Assembly (NCBI GenBank): GCA_937941715.1
Contig: CALDGX010000049.1
Span: 1 to 64,000 of the forward strand
Direction of reading: 5' to 3'
DNA from: an uncultured Chloracidobacterium sp.
Lineage (GTDB): Bacteria; Acidobacteriota; Blastocatellia; Pyrinomonadales; Pyrinomonadaceae
DNA length: 64,000 nt
Shown here: one piece after another, positions 17,630-26,515 of the stretch
How the letters are laid out: each line of letters starts with the position of its first letter
Numbering within the stretch: position 1 is the first letter of the stretch
Made by a program: the position numbers and the translations under genes
The notes under the pieces: model-generated
The model's input: the letters and a program-made list of their open reading frames with translations, nothing else
Told to the model about the DNA's origin: nothing
Database searches by the model: none

Positions 17630-17649
17630 CGGCCGCCTTCTCCGCGCAT

Positions 17650-17699
17650 TTCGGCCCTGACGTATATCGACGTAATTTACGATATCTGTCAGGGCCGAA
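17650..17699. terminator. Long hairpin between convergent genes
   Basis: TTCGGCCCTGAC (17650-17661) pairs perfectly with GTCAGGGCCGAA (17688-17699), and an inner TATCG/CGATA pair extends it. It sits 20 bp after the BNR gene and 22 bp from the end of the opposing gene. There is no T-run on either side, so it may end transcripts from both directions by structure alone or protect mRNA 3' ends. Confidence 0.6.
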
Positions 17700-17721
17700 C
17701 CATTTCCCTTACCGATCACTA

Positions 17722-18174
17722 TCACACACCGAATTGTTTCAAGTGGTGGTCGGTGTGTTTGTACATCAACACGGCCCACTGTTCAGCCGTCAATTTTCCA
17801 AACATCGGATGGTTAAGACATTCGTGGTCGGAGGGCAGAGCTCCAACGCGAGAAAGCAGTCCGACCAGAGTTTCCTTGTCCGCCGCGGTACCTTGCGGGG
17901 TCCTTCCCTTTTTTTGCTGGTCGAACTCGGCCGTTACCTTGACTTCCTTTGGCATCGGCAGGACATACAGCACGAGCGGCTTGACTATCGTCCGAAGGGC
18001 GAACGTACTGCGTTCCGGCACGCTGGCCACAAACGGCAATTCGCTCGCCTGCACCAGATGAGACAGCATCTGGTCACACGTCATCTTTCCCCAAAGCGGT
18101 GTTTCATCACCCGACAACTTATTGATCCGCCCCACGAGATTATCCCGGTCGTCCTCATTTCTTATCGAACGCAT
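17722..18174 (-). CDS. DUF1569 (DinB-superfamily) protein
   Basis: A four-helix-bundle protein of about 150 residues. Visible marks are the early WGKMTCDQMLSHL and the closing HPMFGKLTAEQWAVLMYKHTDHHLKQFGV-type block, whose histidines form the DinB-like metal site. The ATG at 18174 is preferred; an in-frame GTG at 18186 adds four residues. It is the last gene of the minus-strand set kinase - BON-like protein - DUF1569 with a 28-bp gap, so co-transcription is likely. Biochemical activity of DUF1569 is unknown; thiol-S-transferase-like chemistry is known only for distant DinB relatives. Confidence 0.75.
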   Translation of the reverse strand: MRSIRNEDDRDNLVGRINKLSGDETPLWGKMTCDQMLSHLVQASELPFVASVPERSTFALRTIVKPLVLYVLPMPKEVKVTAEFDQQKKGRTPQGTAADKETLVGLLSRVGALPSDHECLNHPMFGKLTAEQWAVLMYKHTDHHLKQFGV

Positions 18175-18202
18175 ATTTCGTCTCACTCCAAAGCTTATTG
18201 GC

Positions 18203-18724
18203 TCAGAAAAGCGTCTTACATGACGAAGTTCGGTCGAGCCAACCGATCAGATTCGACCGTTCGAGACGCAGCAGATCCGTTTGCAGCCCCATAAAACCCG
18301 AAATATTACAGGCATCTCCTTCGGGGATGCAGATATCTCCGCACGCTTTAGTGCCTCGGGCGCATCCGGCACCCATACGCAGCGGGCTGTCATTGGGCGG
18401 CGGTTCCTCCCTAAAGTTGTTGACGTTTACCAGCCTCACGCAGCCGTGGTTCGATGCGAACCCGACAATTTGATCGTAGTCGCCTTTGTCATTCGCCCAG
18501 CCCTGAAACCTCACGGCCGCATATACCGAAACGACATTGATATGCGTCATTTGAGAAGCAAGGCCTTTATCGCTTTTGATCTTGCCGTAAATGTCCGCAA
18601 CTATCTGAGCATCGGTTACCTTTTCACACTGCGCGAATGCCGTATTGACGGCTGCGAATGCCATGAGGATAACCGCCGCACAAACGATCGGGCCGGAAAA
18701 AGCGCCAATTTTTTTCGAAATCAT
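18203..18724 (-). CDS. Exported BON-like protein with a Cys-rich tail
   Basis: The ATG at 18724 follows GAGAGGAG, deciding the start over an upstream in-frame codon. Residues 1-32 are a signal peptide (ending NTAFAQ). Residues about 36-105 fit the BON pattern: DAQIVADIYGKIKSD, a beta strand HINVVSVYAAVRFQGW and a closing GCVRLVNVNNF; BON domains sit in the periplasm and often bind membranes. Then follows a Pro-rich stretch and a compact cysteine block GCARGTKACGDICIPEGDAC (four Cys), followed by 40 residues without recognisable motif. Its start lies 11 bp after the kinase stop, so the two are translated together and may form one envelope-sensing unit (inference). Confidence 0.68.
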   Translation of the reverse strand: MISKKIGAFSGPIVCAAVILMAFAAVNTAFAQCEKVTDAQIVADIYGKIKSDKGLASQMTHINVVSVYAAVRFQGWANDKGDYDQIVGFASNHGCVRLVNVNNFREEPPPNDSPLRMGAGCARGTKACGDICIPEGDACNISGFMGLQTDLLRLERSNLIGWLDRTSSCKTLF

Positions 18725-18735
18725 TTTTTCTCCTC

Positions 18736-21696
18736 TCAAACGGGTTCAGTGATCATTGAAAGCAGACTAAATCTCGTTTGTTTGCCAAACAGGATGGAAC
18801 TGCCATCCCGCAGCCAGGTAAGCCTGGAGAAATTCACTCCCGAGTCATTATTTCGCGTAAGCCGCCGCGGTTCGCCGCCCGCCGCTGAGACTACCCAAAT
18901 GTCGTCTTTATCTTGTTCCCTGGCGGCAAAGGCTATCTGCCTGCGGTCGGATGAAAGCGAAATGTTGTAATAGTACGCTTGCTTCAATCGAGCTACCGGC
19001 GACAACGCCCCACCGGCAGTCGGCACACGTTGAAGTATCGTTTCGGGCGGTAATCCGCTTTGTTTTTCCGATTCCGCGATAATAAGCCCGTTTTCGTCCG
19101 GCGTCCAACCGACCAGCCGGAAATTCTTGGTCGTTTCGAAAACGTCGGCCACCTTTCTGTCAGTCACGTCAACGATCCTCAATCCGCGGCGGATCACTCC
19201 GCCCGGTTGATCGGGCCTTGTCTGGAACGAAAATGCGATTCGCCTGCCGTCCGCCGACCAGATCGGGCAATTTACATTTTGGCCGCCGTGATAGTCAGTA
19301 ACACGCTCCTCGGTCCCGTCAGTGGCGGAGACGGACCAAATGTTTGAAGCTCCGTCCCTCTCAGCGACAAAAGCTATGCGGGTTCCGTCCGGAGACCAAC
19401 CGAATACTGCCGTTTGTATATGATTATATGGCGAAACCGAGTATCCGATAGCCGGTATGCCGCCCTGCGTTAATCGGCGCACGCCTCCCCCATTGGGGTT
19501 GGCGACATGCAGTTCAAACGTGTCGGCGTTCTTCTTAACGAACGCCAAGGACGTCCCCTGCGGCGACCACGCAGGTAAAAATCCGCTCTCGCTCAATTGC
19601 AGGGCCTGATCGTCGCGCGACTTTATCGACTTGACCAATATTGAGCTCTCAAACAGATTGCTGCCGCGGCTTAGATTCCTGGCCGACTGAAACGCGACAC
19701 GTTCCCCGTCCGGCGAGGCAACTGGCCACAACTCAGCACGGACGCTGCGGGAAACGGGCGACTCTTGTCCGTCAGCAAGATTTACGCGCCAAAGCCCGGA
19801 TTCCTCCTTGGCAGAACTAACTATCATCGATCGCCCGTCGGGCGACGAATCCACGACAATGCTATCGTTTTCGCCAAATGTAACGCGGACGGGTTTACCG
19901 CGGCCATCGACCTTATAAACCTGAAAAACGCCATCGGTCATCGAGCTGTAATCAAACCGCTCCTTTTCCGGCGTCCAGACCATACCGCCGAGTTCACCGG
20001 TACTCTCCGCGATCCGTTTAGGGCTTCGGTCTTCGCGGTCAGAGACAAAAAGCTGCCAGCCGTTTGCTTGCTGCCGCACGTACGCAATTGTCTTTTCGTC
20101 ACCCGCGATGTCGGCCCAGATGATCTTGCCGGACCCCTCGCCCAATGCCGTTGCTCGTTGAGTGTTGCCCGAGGCGACGTCGATCCCATAAAGGTCGCCC
20201 TGTGATTGGTAATAGATCTTGCCGCTTTCCGTCCATCGGCGCAATTCAAAACTGCCGTCGGCGATCGGCCCGACCGAGCGCGGGGTGCCGCCGAGAGCCG
20301 AGACGCGCCACACGCCGGTCAGCGTGCTGCGTCCATCGCCGCCGTTTCCCTTTTGTGAGGAAAACGCGATCTCATCACCCTTCGGCGACCATATCGGATC
20401 TTTGTTTGAACTAGCGTCATTTGTGACCTGGATCGGTTCACCCGACGAAGCCTGGGTAACCCAAATGTTCTTGGACCCGGAACGCGTCGATGAAAAGGCG
20501 ATCAGCTTCCCGTCGGGCGAAAAGCTCGCATTGCTGAAAAGCTCGCCGGGCGCGCTCGTCCAACTTGCGATCTCCGTCGTCTTGAATTCGCTCGGCGGCG
20601 TTGATCCGCCGCGGGAACGCAGCCACCAGGCACCGCCGATCAACACCGCGGCGAATAGAGATATCGCCAACACGTGAAAAAGCGTGAATCGGCGTTCGCG
20701 AAATATCATCGTCGACGTGTTCCGCGTCGCTGATGCTGTCGCGCCCCCGGTAGTGGTGACCGCAGCGGCTGGTTGCGTCATTTCAACGGTCTTTCCCTGC
20801 TTTTCCTCAAATCTGATCTCTTCCCTAAGGTCGTCCAGATCGATCTGAAGGTCCTTGATATGCTGGTACCGTTGATCGCGGTCTTTTCGCAGTGTTTTGT
20901 CGATGATCCTTTCGAGCTGCCGCGGAAGATCGGGTGCGACGGTACGGAGGACGGGCGTCGAATCCTTGAGGATCGAACTGACGATGTCCATCGGCCCGTC
21001 GCCCTCGAAAGGACACCGTCGGGTGAGCATTTCGAACATTACGACACCTAGGCTCCAAACGTCGGTACGTGCGTCCGTCTCCTTTCCCCGAGCCTGCTCG
21101 GGCGACATATATGCAACGGTCCCCATAACCATGCCGGGACGCGTGTTGACGAGCGCCCGCGTTGCGTCCTCCGACGAGGCCATGGCCGGTGACCGGTCGG
21201 TCAGTTTGGCAAGGCCGAAATCGAGGACTTTGACGAGGCCATCACTGCGGACCATTATGTTTTCCGGCTTGATGTCGCGATGGACGATACCGGCCTCATG
21301 TGCCGCGGTCAGAGCCGCCGCTGCCTGTGCGAAAATGTCGAGAGCGGCCCGAAGTGTCAGAGGTTCACCGTTCAGGCAGTCACGGAGAGTTTGACCGTTG
21401 ACAAACTCCGTGGCGATATAACGCACGCCGTCTACGCTGCCAATCTCAAAAACGGTTAGTATGTTTGGGTGATTTAGTGCCGATGCGGCTTTGGCCTCCT
21501 GCACGAACCGGCGAACGCGCTCATCATCATCAGCGGCGGCCGCCGGCAACACCTTAAGAGCGACCTGGCGGTCTAGTTGCGTGTCTTCAGCGCGATAAAC
21601 CTCGCCCATCCCGCCCTCGCCGATCTTGGCAACGATGCGGTAATGTGAGAGCTCTGTGCCGGTTTTAAGTTCTTCGCTCACTTGTTGCAAGGCCAT
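18736..21696 (-). CDS. Transmembrane Ser/Thr protein kinase with extracytoplasmic TolB-like propeller
   Basis: A PknB-type receptor kinase of about 986 residues. The cytoplasmic kinase domain (about 18-285) is intact: GEGGMGEVY loop, VALK lysine (about 48), HRDIKPEN catalytic loop, DFG, and AYMSPEQARG. A linker to about 335 and one transmembrane segment (FHVLAISLFAAVLIGGAWWL) lead to a long outer region with repeated WSPDGTRIAF, FSPDGKLIAF and SPDGERVAFQ strands: PD40/TolB propeller repeats. The architecture suggests an outside ligand or stress signal controlling phosphorylation inside. A TATAAT on the minus strand (21766-21771) lies about 70 bp upstream. It heads the kinase - BON - DUF1569 unit. 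Confidence 0.93.
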   Translation of the reverse strand: MALQQVSEELKTGTELSHYRIVAKIGEGGMGEVYRAEDTQLDRQVALKVLPAAAADDDERVRRFVQEAKAASALNHPNILTVFEIGSVDGVRYIATEFVNGQTLRDCLNGEPLTLRAALDIFAQAAAALTAAHEAGIVHRDIKPENIMVRSDGLVKVLDFGLAKLTDRSPAMASSEDATRALVNTRPGMVMGTVAYMSPEQARGKETDARTDVWSLGVVMFEMLTRRCPFEGDGPMDIVSSILKDSTPVLRTVAPDLPRQLERIIDKTLRKDRDQRYQHIKDLQIDLDDLREEIRFEEKQGKTVEMTQPAAAVTTTGGATASATRNTSTMIFRERRFTLFHVLAISLFAAVLIGGAWWLRSRGGSTPPSEFKTTEIASWTSAPGELFSNASFSPDGKLIAFSSTRSGSKNIWVTQASSGEPIQVTNDASSNKDPIWSPKGDEIAFSSQKGNGGDGRSTLTGVWRVSALGGTPRSVGPIADGSFELRRWTESGKIYYQSQGDLYGIDVASGNTQRATALGEGSGKIIWADIAGDEKTIAYVRQQANGWQLFVSDREDRSPKRIAESTGELGGMVWTPEKERFDYSSMTDGVFQVYKVDGRGKPVRVTFGENDSIVVDSSPDGRSMIVSSAKEESGLWRVNLADGQESPVSRSVRAELWPVASPDGERVAFQSARNLSRGSNLFESSILVKSIKSRDDQALQLSESGFLPAWSPQGTSLAFVKKNADTFELHVANPNGGGVRRLTQGGIPAIGYSVSPYNHIQTAVFGWSPDGTRIAFVAERDGASNIWSVSATDGTEERVTDYHGGQNVNCPIWSADGRRIAFSFQTRPDQPGGVIRRGLRIVDVTDRKVADVFETTKNFRLVGWTPDENGLIIAESEKQSGLPPETILQRVPTAGGALSPVARLKQAYYYNISLSSDRRQIAFAAREQDKDDIWVVSAAGGEPRRLTRNNDSGVNFSRLTWLRDGSSILFGKQTRFSLLSMITEPV

Positions 21697-21953
21697 CAAG
21701 GCGGCCGATCATATCATGCCCGCACCATCTAAATACAAGATCGGCCAAATGTGTGAGGTCGGGAAATTATAGCATCATAATGTACAAAAGGAGCACAAAC
21801 TTTCGGCACTGAACATTGCCCCTGACCGCGGACGCGCGAATCATCCGAAACCGTTAGCGGGTCGGCCGCGTATTGTTAATGAAGCTTGTGCCGGATCAGT
21901 CCGGATTGATAGACTTGTAAAACAAAAAGTTTACCGACAAGGAGAGATATTCT

Positions 21954-22532
21954 ATGAAAAGAGCAGTATTTTTGTTCACGATACTTTTTTCACTTGTGTT
22001 GGCCGCAAACGCGCAGAGCGTCGAGGTAGGTTCGACCGTTGAGAGTTTTACGTTGCCCGATCTGGACGGCAATGTCCAAACGCTGAACGGCCTGAAGGGG
22101 AAAAATGGTACGGTCGTCGTTTTCCTTTCTGCCCAGTGCCCGGTAGTTAAGCTTTACAACGATCGGATCAACCAGATCGCGGCTGACTATGACGCGAGAG
22201 GGATCAAATTCATCGGCATCAACTCAAACGCAACCGAATCGCTCGACTGGGTAAAGTCCGACGCGGCAAAGGTCGGTTACAAGTTTCCCGTCCTGATCGA
22301 CAAAGGCAATAAACTCGCTGATCGCCTCGGTGCGACCGTTACGCCTGAGATCTACTATCTGAGCGCGGATAACGTACTGCTCTATCACGGAGCGATTGAT
22401 AACGACCGCTCGGGCAAGGCGGTCACGGAACAGTACCTTCGAACCGCATTTGATCAGGCCCTGACAGGCAAAAAGATCGTCCGGACCAAGGCGAACGCAT
22501 TCGGATGTACTATAAAACGCGTGGGTGAGTGA
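21954..22532 (+). CDS. Exported redoxin/thioredoxin-fold protein with a single active-site Cys
   Basis: GGAGAG precedes the ATG. A signal peptide (to about residue 20, LVLAANAQ) is followed by an AhpC/TSA-type redoxin domain (VGSTVESFTLPDLDGN at its start). The active site reads AQCPVVKLY, so the usual second cysteine is replaced and only C62 remains; another Cys is C185 in the C-terminal NAFGCTIKR. This arrangement (one N-terminal, one distant C-terminal Cys) suits a peroxiredoxin-like or thiol-scavenging periplasmic protein rather than a disulfide isomerase. It stands 9 bp before a TlpA-like gene and surely shares its transcript. Confidence 0.82.
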   Translation: MKRAVFLFTILFSLVLAANAQSVEVGSTVESFTLPDLDGNVQTLNGLKGKNGTVVVFLSAQCPVVKLYNDRINQIAADYDARGIKFIGINSNATESLDWVKSDAAKVGYKFPVLIDKGNKLADRLGATVTPEIYYLSADNVLLYHGAIDNDRSGKAVTEQYLRTAFDQALTGKKIVRTKANAFGCTIKRVGE

Positions 22533-22541
22533 TTTAAGACT

Positions 22542-23426
22542 ATGTCTGTAATTTGCAAGTATTTCTTGAGAGCGGCCATATGCGCCGCTCTTGTTTTCGC
22601 GGGGATCCAGATGGCCGCCGGTCAATCTGCCGCAATGCCGAAGGTCGCGAAGATCGATACTGACGGACTGTCCAAACTGATCAAACCGAACGGCAAACCA
22701 CTACTGATAAATTTCTGGGCGACTTGGTGTGACCCGTGCCGCGAGGAGTTTCCGGATCTCGTCAAGATCGACGCAGAATACCGCGGTAAGATCGATTTCA
22801 TTACGATCTCGCTTGACGATCTGGCGGATATCGACACGTTCGTTCCCAAGTTTCTCTCCGAGGTCAAAGCGACGATGCCGGCGTATCTGTTGAAGACCGA
22901 TGACGAGACTGCTGCCATCAAGATGGTCTCGAACGACTGGTCCGGCAACCTGCCGATGACCGTGCTTTTTGACGCAAACGGCAAGCCCGCATATCAGAGA
23001 AACGGAAAGGTCAGGTTTGTGAATCTCGTCGCTGAAATCGACAAGGTGCTCACCGCAAAACCCTTGGCAGATGAAATGTACGTCACCATTGATTACGTCA
23101 AGATCAAGGATGGCCGCCGCGATGAGGCGATGTACTTTTACGAAAATAACTGGAAGCTGTATCGCGATGAGGCCTTAAAACGCGGTGTCATCCACTCGTA
23201 TCAGATGCTCGGATCAATTCCTTCGACGACGGCCCCTTTCGACATTATTCTGACGACCTGGTACAAGAACGAAGAGCAGCACAAAAACAGTGAAAAGAAC
23301 TTCGAACCTATCCTGAAAGAGCTTCGCCCGACTGGCCCAAAGCTCAAGAACGGTCTCGGGATCGATGATTTTCGGCAAAGCCTTTTTGTCTTTCGTGGAA
23401 AGGCGATTTACGGTTCTATTAAATAA
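22542..23426 (+). CDS. TlpA-like exported thioredoxin fused to an extra C-terminal domain
   Basis: A signal peptide (to about residue 28) precedes a TlpA/ResA-like thioredoxin domain with WATWCDPC (C63, C66) and the cis-Pro loop NLPMTVLFDANG. This part, about 30-175, would reduce periplasmic disulfides. Unusually, about 115 further residues follow (from DEMYVTIDYVKIKDG), with a YxxF-rich alpha/beta pattern that reminds me of dimeric alpha-beta barrel (NIPSNAP/ABM-like) domains; this last call is tentative. It lies between a single-Cys redoxin and a DinB gene with gaps of 9 and 18 bp, so all three probably act in one thiol-linked pathway. Confidence 0.82.
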   Translation: MSVICKYFLRAAICAALVFAGIQMAAGQSAAMPKVAKIDTDGLSKLIKPNGKPLLINFWATWCDPCREEFPDLVKIDAEYRGKIDFITISLDDLADIDTFVPKFLSEVKATMPAYLLKTDDETAAIKMVSNDWSGNLPMTVLFDANGKPAYQRNGKVRFVNLVAEIDKVLTAKPLADEMYVTIDYVKIKDGRRDEAMYFYENNWKLYRDEALKRGVIHSYQMLGSIPSTTAPFDIILTTWYKNEEQHKNSEKNFEPILKELRPTGPKLKNGLGIDDFRQSLFVFRGKAIYGSIK

Positions 23427-23444
23427 ATAAGAGGAGCGAAGAAA

Positions 23445-23945
23445 ATGTTCAGAAAGATAGATGATTTTGCCAAAGCCTGGGACTACGAGACCGAGGCGAC
23501 GGTCAAGGTGATGAATGCCCTAACCGATGAGTCACTCACACAAAAGGTCACCGACGACGGGCGCTCACTCGGATTTATCGCCTGGCACATCACTCAAACA
23601 CTTGGTGAAATGCCTGGTTTGGTCGGCTTGACGGTCGAGGCACCGGAGTTCTCGGACGAATGTCCGGCAAGTTCGGGCGAGATCGCCACTGCATTTGAAA
23701 CGGCTGCCCGATCCGTGGCGGTTCAAGTGTCGGAAAATTGGACCGACGAAACGCTCCTGCTTGAAGACGAAATGTACGGGGAAACCTGGTCGCGGGGGAT
23801 GACGCTGTTTTACCTGATCGCTCATCAGGGACATCATCGGGGACAAATGACGGTTCTGATGCGCCAAGCCGGACTTTCCGTTCCGGGGATCTACGGTCCC
23901 TCCAAAGAGGAATGGGCCGCGTTCGGTGCCCCCGCAATGCCCTGA
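23445..23945 (+). CDS. DinB-family protein
   Basis: A 166-residue four-helix protein of the DinB/YfiT type. The three metal-binding histidines are visible as AWHI near residue 48 and HQGHHRGQM near residue 128. DinB-like proteins include bacillithiol and mycothiol S-transferases and many of unknown activity. GAGGAG precedes the ATG. It ends the redoxin - TlpA - DinB set, followed by a terminator. The combination of thiol proteins with a DinB member makes a thiol-transferase role plausible, but that is inference. Confidence 0.86.
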   Translation: MFRKIDDFAKAWDYETEATVKVMNALTDESLTQKVTDDGRSLGFIAWHITQTLGEMPGLVGLTVEAPEFSDECPASSGEIATAFETAARSVAVQVSENWTDETLLLEDEMYGETWSRGMTLFYLIAHQGHHRGQMTVLMRQAGLSVPGIYGPSKEEWAAFGAPAMP

Positions 23946-23973
23946 CCCTGGTTTCCAAAAAGATCGCCGATCC

Positions 23974-24003
23974 GGCCGCGTCCAAAAACGCGGCCTTTCT
24001 TTG
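23974..24003 (+). terminator. Terminator of the redoxin-TlpA-DinB unit
   Basis: Perfect stem GGCCGCGT (23974-23981) / ACGCGGCC (23988-23995), loop CCAAAA, followed by TTTCTTTGG. Confidence 0.8.
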
Positions 24004-24079
24004 GTTCGCGGAAATCGACATCATTCATCAAACGTTCTAAAATGTCAGTTTCGTTTTCCATTGGCGAAGTTAACATAAG

Positions 24080-26326
24080 ATGAACGAAACAAACATCACT
24101 CCGGACGTTGTCGCTCAGCACGGGCTTACTGAGGAAGAGTATAAGAAGATAATCGATCTGATGGGCCGCGAACCCAACATCACCGAACTTGGCGTTTTCA
24201 GCGTGATGTGGTCAGAACACTGCTCGTACAAGTCGTCACGCGTTCATTTAAAGAGACTCCCGACCTCCGGCCCACGCGTCATCGTTCCGCCGGGCGAAAA
24301 TGCCGGTGTCGTCGATATCGGTGACGATTGGTGCGTTGCCTTTAAGGTCGAGTCGCATAATCACCCGAGTTTTATCGAACCTTTCCAAGGTGCTGCGACC
24401 GGCGTCGGCGGTATCTTGCGTGATGTATTCACGATGGGTGCGCGGCCGATAGCGGCGATGAACTCGCTCCGCTTTGGCCCGCTCGATGATGCAAAACACG
24501 GCGCGCGAAATCGCTCGATCCTAAAAGGCTGTGTCGAGGGCATTGGACATTACGGCAACTGTTTCGGCGTACCCACGGTCGGAGGCGAAGTGGTCTTTGA
24601 CGAATCGTACAGCCTTAACCCTTTGGTTAATGCCTTTGCCTTAGGCATCCTGCGCAAAGATCAGATCTTTTTTGGCAAAGCGGACGGCATCGGTAATCCA
24701 GTTCTCTATGCCGGAGCGAAAACCGGCCGCGACGGCATACACGGCGCTACGATGGCGTCTGCGGAGTTTGATGAAGAAGCGCTGGAAAAACGGCCGACGG
24801 TCCAGGTGGGCGACCCCTTTCTTGAAAAGCTGCTGCTTGAGGCATGTCTTGAGGCAATGCGCTCCGGGGCGATCAAAGGAATTCAGGACATGGGAGCGGC
24901 AGGACTAACGTCATCGTCGGTCGAAATGGCGGCGCGGGCCGGCACCGGCCTCGAGCTTGATCTGACGCTCGTCCCCCAACGTGAGACCGGGATGACCGCA
25001 TACGAGATGCTGCTGTCTGAGTCGCAGGAGCGAATGCTGATCGTCGCTCGCGAAGGCCGCGAAAAGGAGGTCGTCGAGATATTCAATAAATGGGATCTCG
25101 ATGCGGTAGTTATCGGCAAGGTTGTCGAGGGTGACCGGCTCAAGATATTTCATCACGGCGAACTCCGGGCGGATCTGCCCGTTATGGCGCTCACCGACGA
25201 AGCTCCGAAATACCAGCGCCCGATGACACCGCCGGCACGGGTCGAAGGCCGTGGCTTTGTGCACCAGCCACCTTCGGCCGACGCCAACGAGGCCCTCGTA
25301 CGATTGCTCGGTTCGGGCAATATTTGTTCCAAACACTGGGTTTACGAGCAGTATGATTCGATGGTGCGAACAAATACGGCGATCCTGCCGGGTGCGGATG
25401 CTGCGGTGATTCGGGTCAAAGAGACTCGCCGGGCGATCGCCATGTGTCTCGACGGAAATGGCAAGTTCGCCGCGATCGATCCGCGGATGGGAGCTAAGTT
25501 GGCTGTCGCCGAAGCCGCCCGAAACGTCGTTTGTGTCGGAGCAAAGCCGATCGCGGTCACAAATTGTCTCAATTTTGCTTCTCCTGAAAGGCCTGAGGTG
25601 ATGTGGAGTTTTTCCGAGGTCATCGACGGTATGACCGAGGCCTGTAATGCATTTGAAACACCCGTCGTGTCCGGAAATGTTTCGTTCTACAACGAAACCG
25701 ACGGGGCGGGCATTTTGCCGACGCCGACGATCGGAATGGTCGGGATCATCGATGACACCCGAAAACTGATCACGCGCGGTTTCAAGTCCGAAGGCGATAT
25801 CATTGCCATACTCGGATCAACAAAGGACGATCTCGCCGCTAGCGAATATGCACATACGATCCTTGGTCTCTCGACGGCCGAGATCATCGCGAACGGGTCG
25901 CTGCCGGAGATCGACCTCGCTCTGGAAAATCAGGTTCAGAACACCCTGTTAAAACTCGCGGACGAAATGGTCCTGCGGTCGGCTCACGACTGTGCGGACG
26001 GCGGCTTGGCCGTGACGATTGCTGAGTCATGTTTTTCCTCGCTGGGCCGTGATGCGATCGGCGCTGTATTCGACCTCGATGTCGATGGCCTCTCGGCCGA
26101 ATCAGTGCTTTTCGGCGAAACTCCTTCACGTATCGTCATCAGCTTTGCCCCTGAGGACCTTTACCGGGTTGAGGCCATCGCCGGCACTTGTCCATTCAAA
26201 GTCATTGGAAAAGTGGGCGGAGAAATTTTGTCGATCTCACTTAACGGCAAACCGGTCATCGGTAAGACCGTTTCTGAACTGCAGAATGCCTGGCACTCGT
26301 CTCTCGCCTCAAGATTAGAAACATAG
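24080..26326 (+). CDS. purL: Phosphoribosylformylglycinamidine synthase subunit PurL
   Basis: Fourth step of de novo purine synthesis: ATP-dependent conversion of FGAR to FGAM, with ammonia delivered by PurQ. The 748-residue length and the start TEEEYKKIIDLMGREPNITELGVF are those of the small PurL that works with separate PurS and PurQ. Marks include MWSEHCSYKSSR, ESHNHPSFIEPFQGAATGVGGI and GDPFLEKLLLEACLEA; two AIRS-type halves follow each other. purS and purQ are not in the window. It stands alone, between the DinB terminator and its own hairpin. Confidence 0.97.
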   Translation: MNETNITPDVVAQHGLTEEEYKKIIDLMGREPNITELGVFSVMWSEHCSYKSSRVHLKRLPTSGPRVIVPPGENAGVVDIGDDWCVAFKVESHNHPSFIEPFQGAATGVGGILRDVFTMGARPIAAMNSLRFGPLDDAKHGARNRSILKGCVEGIGHYGNCFGVPTVGGEVVFDESYSLNPLVNAFALGILRKDQIFFGKADGIGNPVLYAGAKTGRDGIHGATMASAEFDEEALEKRPTVQVGDPFLEKLLLEACLEAMRSGAIKGIQDMGAAGLTSSSVEMAARAGTGLELDLTLVPQRETGMTAYEMLLSESQERMLIVAREGREKEVVEIFNKWDLDAVVIGKVVEGDRLKIFHHGELRADLPVMALTDEAPKYQRPMTPPARVEGRGFVHQPPSADANEALVRLLGSGNICSKHWVYEQYDSMVRTNTAILPGADAAVIRVKETRRAIAMCLDGNGKFAAIDPRMGAKLAVAEAARNVVCVGAKPIAVTNCLNFASPERPEVMWSFSEVIDGMTEACNAFETPVVSGNVSFYNETDGAGILPTPTIGMVGIIDDTRKLITRGFKSEGDIIAILGSTKDDLAASEYAHTILGLSTAEIIANGSLPEIDLALENQVQNTLLKLADEMVLRSAHDCADGGLAVTIAESCFSSLGRDAIGAVFDLDVDGLSAESVLFGETPSRIVISFAPEDLYRVEAIAGTCPFKVIGKVGGEILSISLNGKPVIGKTVSELQNAWHSSLASRLET

Positions 26327-26365
26327 TTCCGCCATCTTTCGGCCGCCGATCGATTTGCCTTTTTA

Positions 26366-26399
26366 GAAACATTACTTTATAGTAAGGTTTCAATTTTAT
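26366..26399 (+). terminator. Hairpin after purL, likely terminator
   Basis: GAAACATTACT (26366-26376) pairs with AGTAAGGTTTC (26381-26391) with one mismatch and a TTAT loop, followed by AATTTTATT. AT-rich, so a weak terminator; a regulator site for the transporter gene 125 bp downstream is the alternative. Confidence 0.5.
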
Positions 26400-26515
26400 T
26401 GGCAATTTCCTCCACTCTGCCTAACGAAAACAAGCAACATTTACGCTGAGCTACTCGGTTGTTTTTATGGATATTGCCGCGTCAGTTGAATTAAAAGATC
26501 AGAGGTTCTAATTGA

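Noticed and set aside
18203..21696. Kinase/BON/DUF1569 trio as an anti-phage defence system
   Set aside because: No nuclease, helicase or toxin motif and no mobile-element context; the receptor kinase architecture is typical of envelope sensing.
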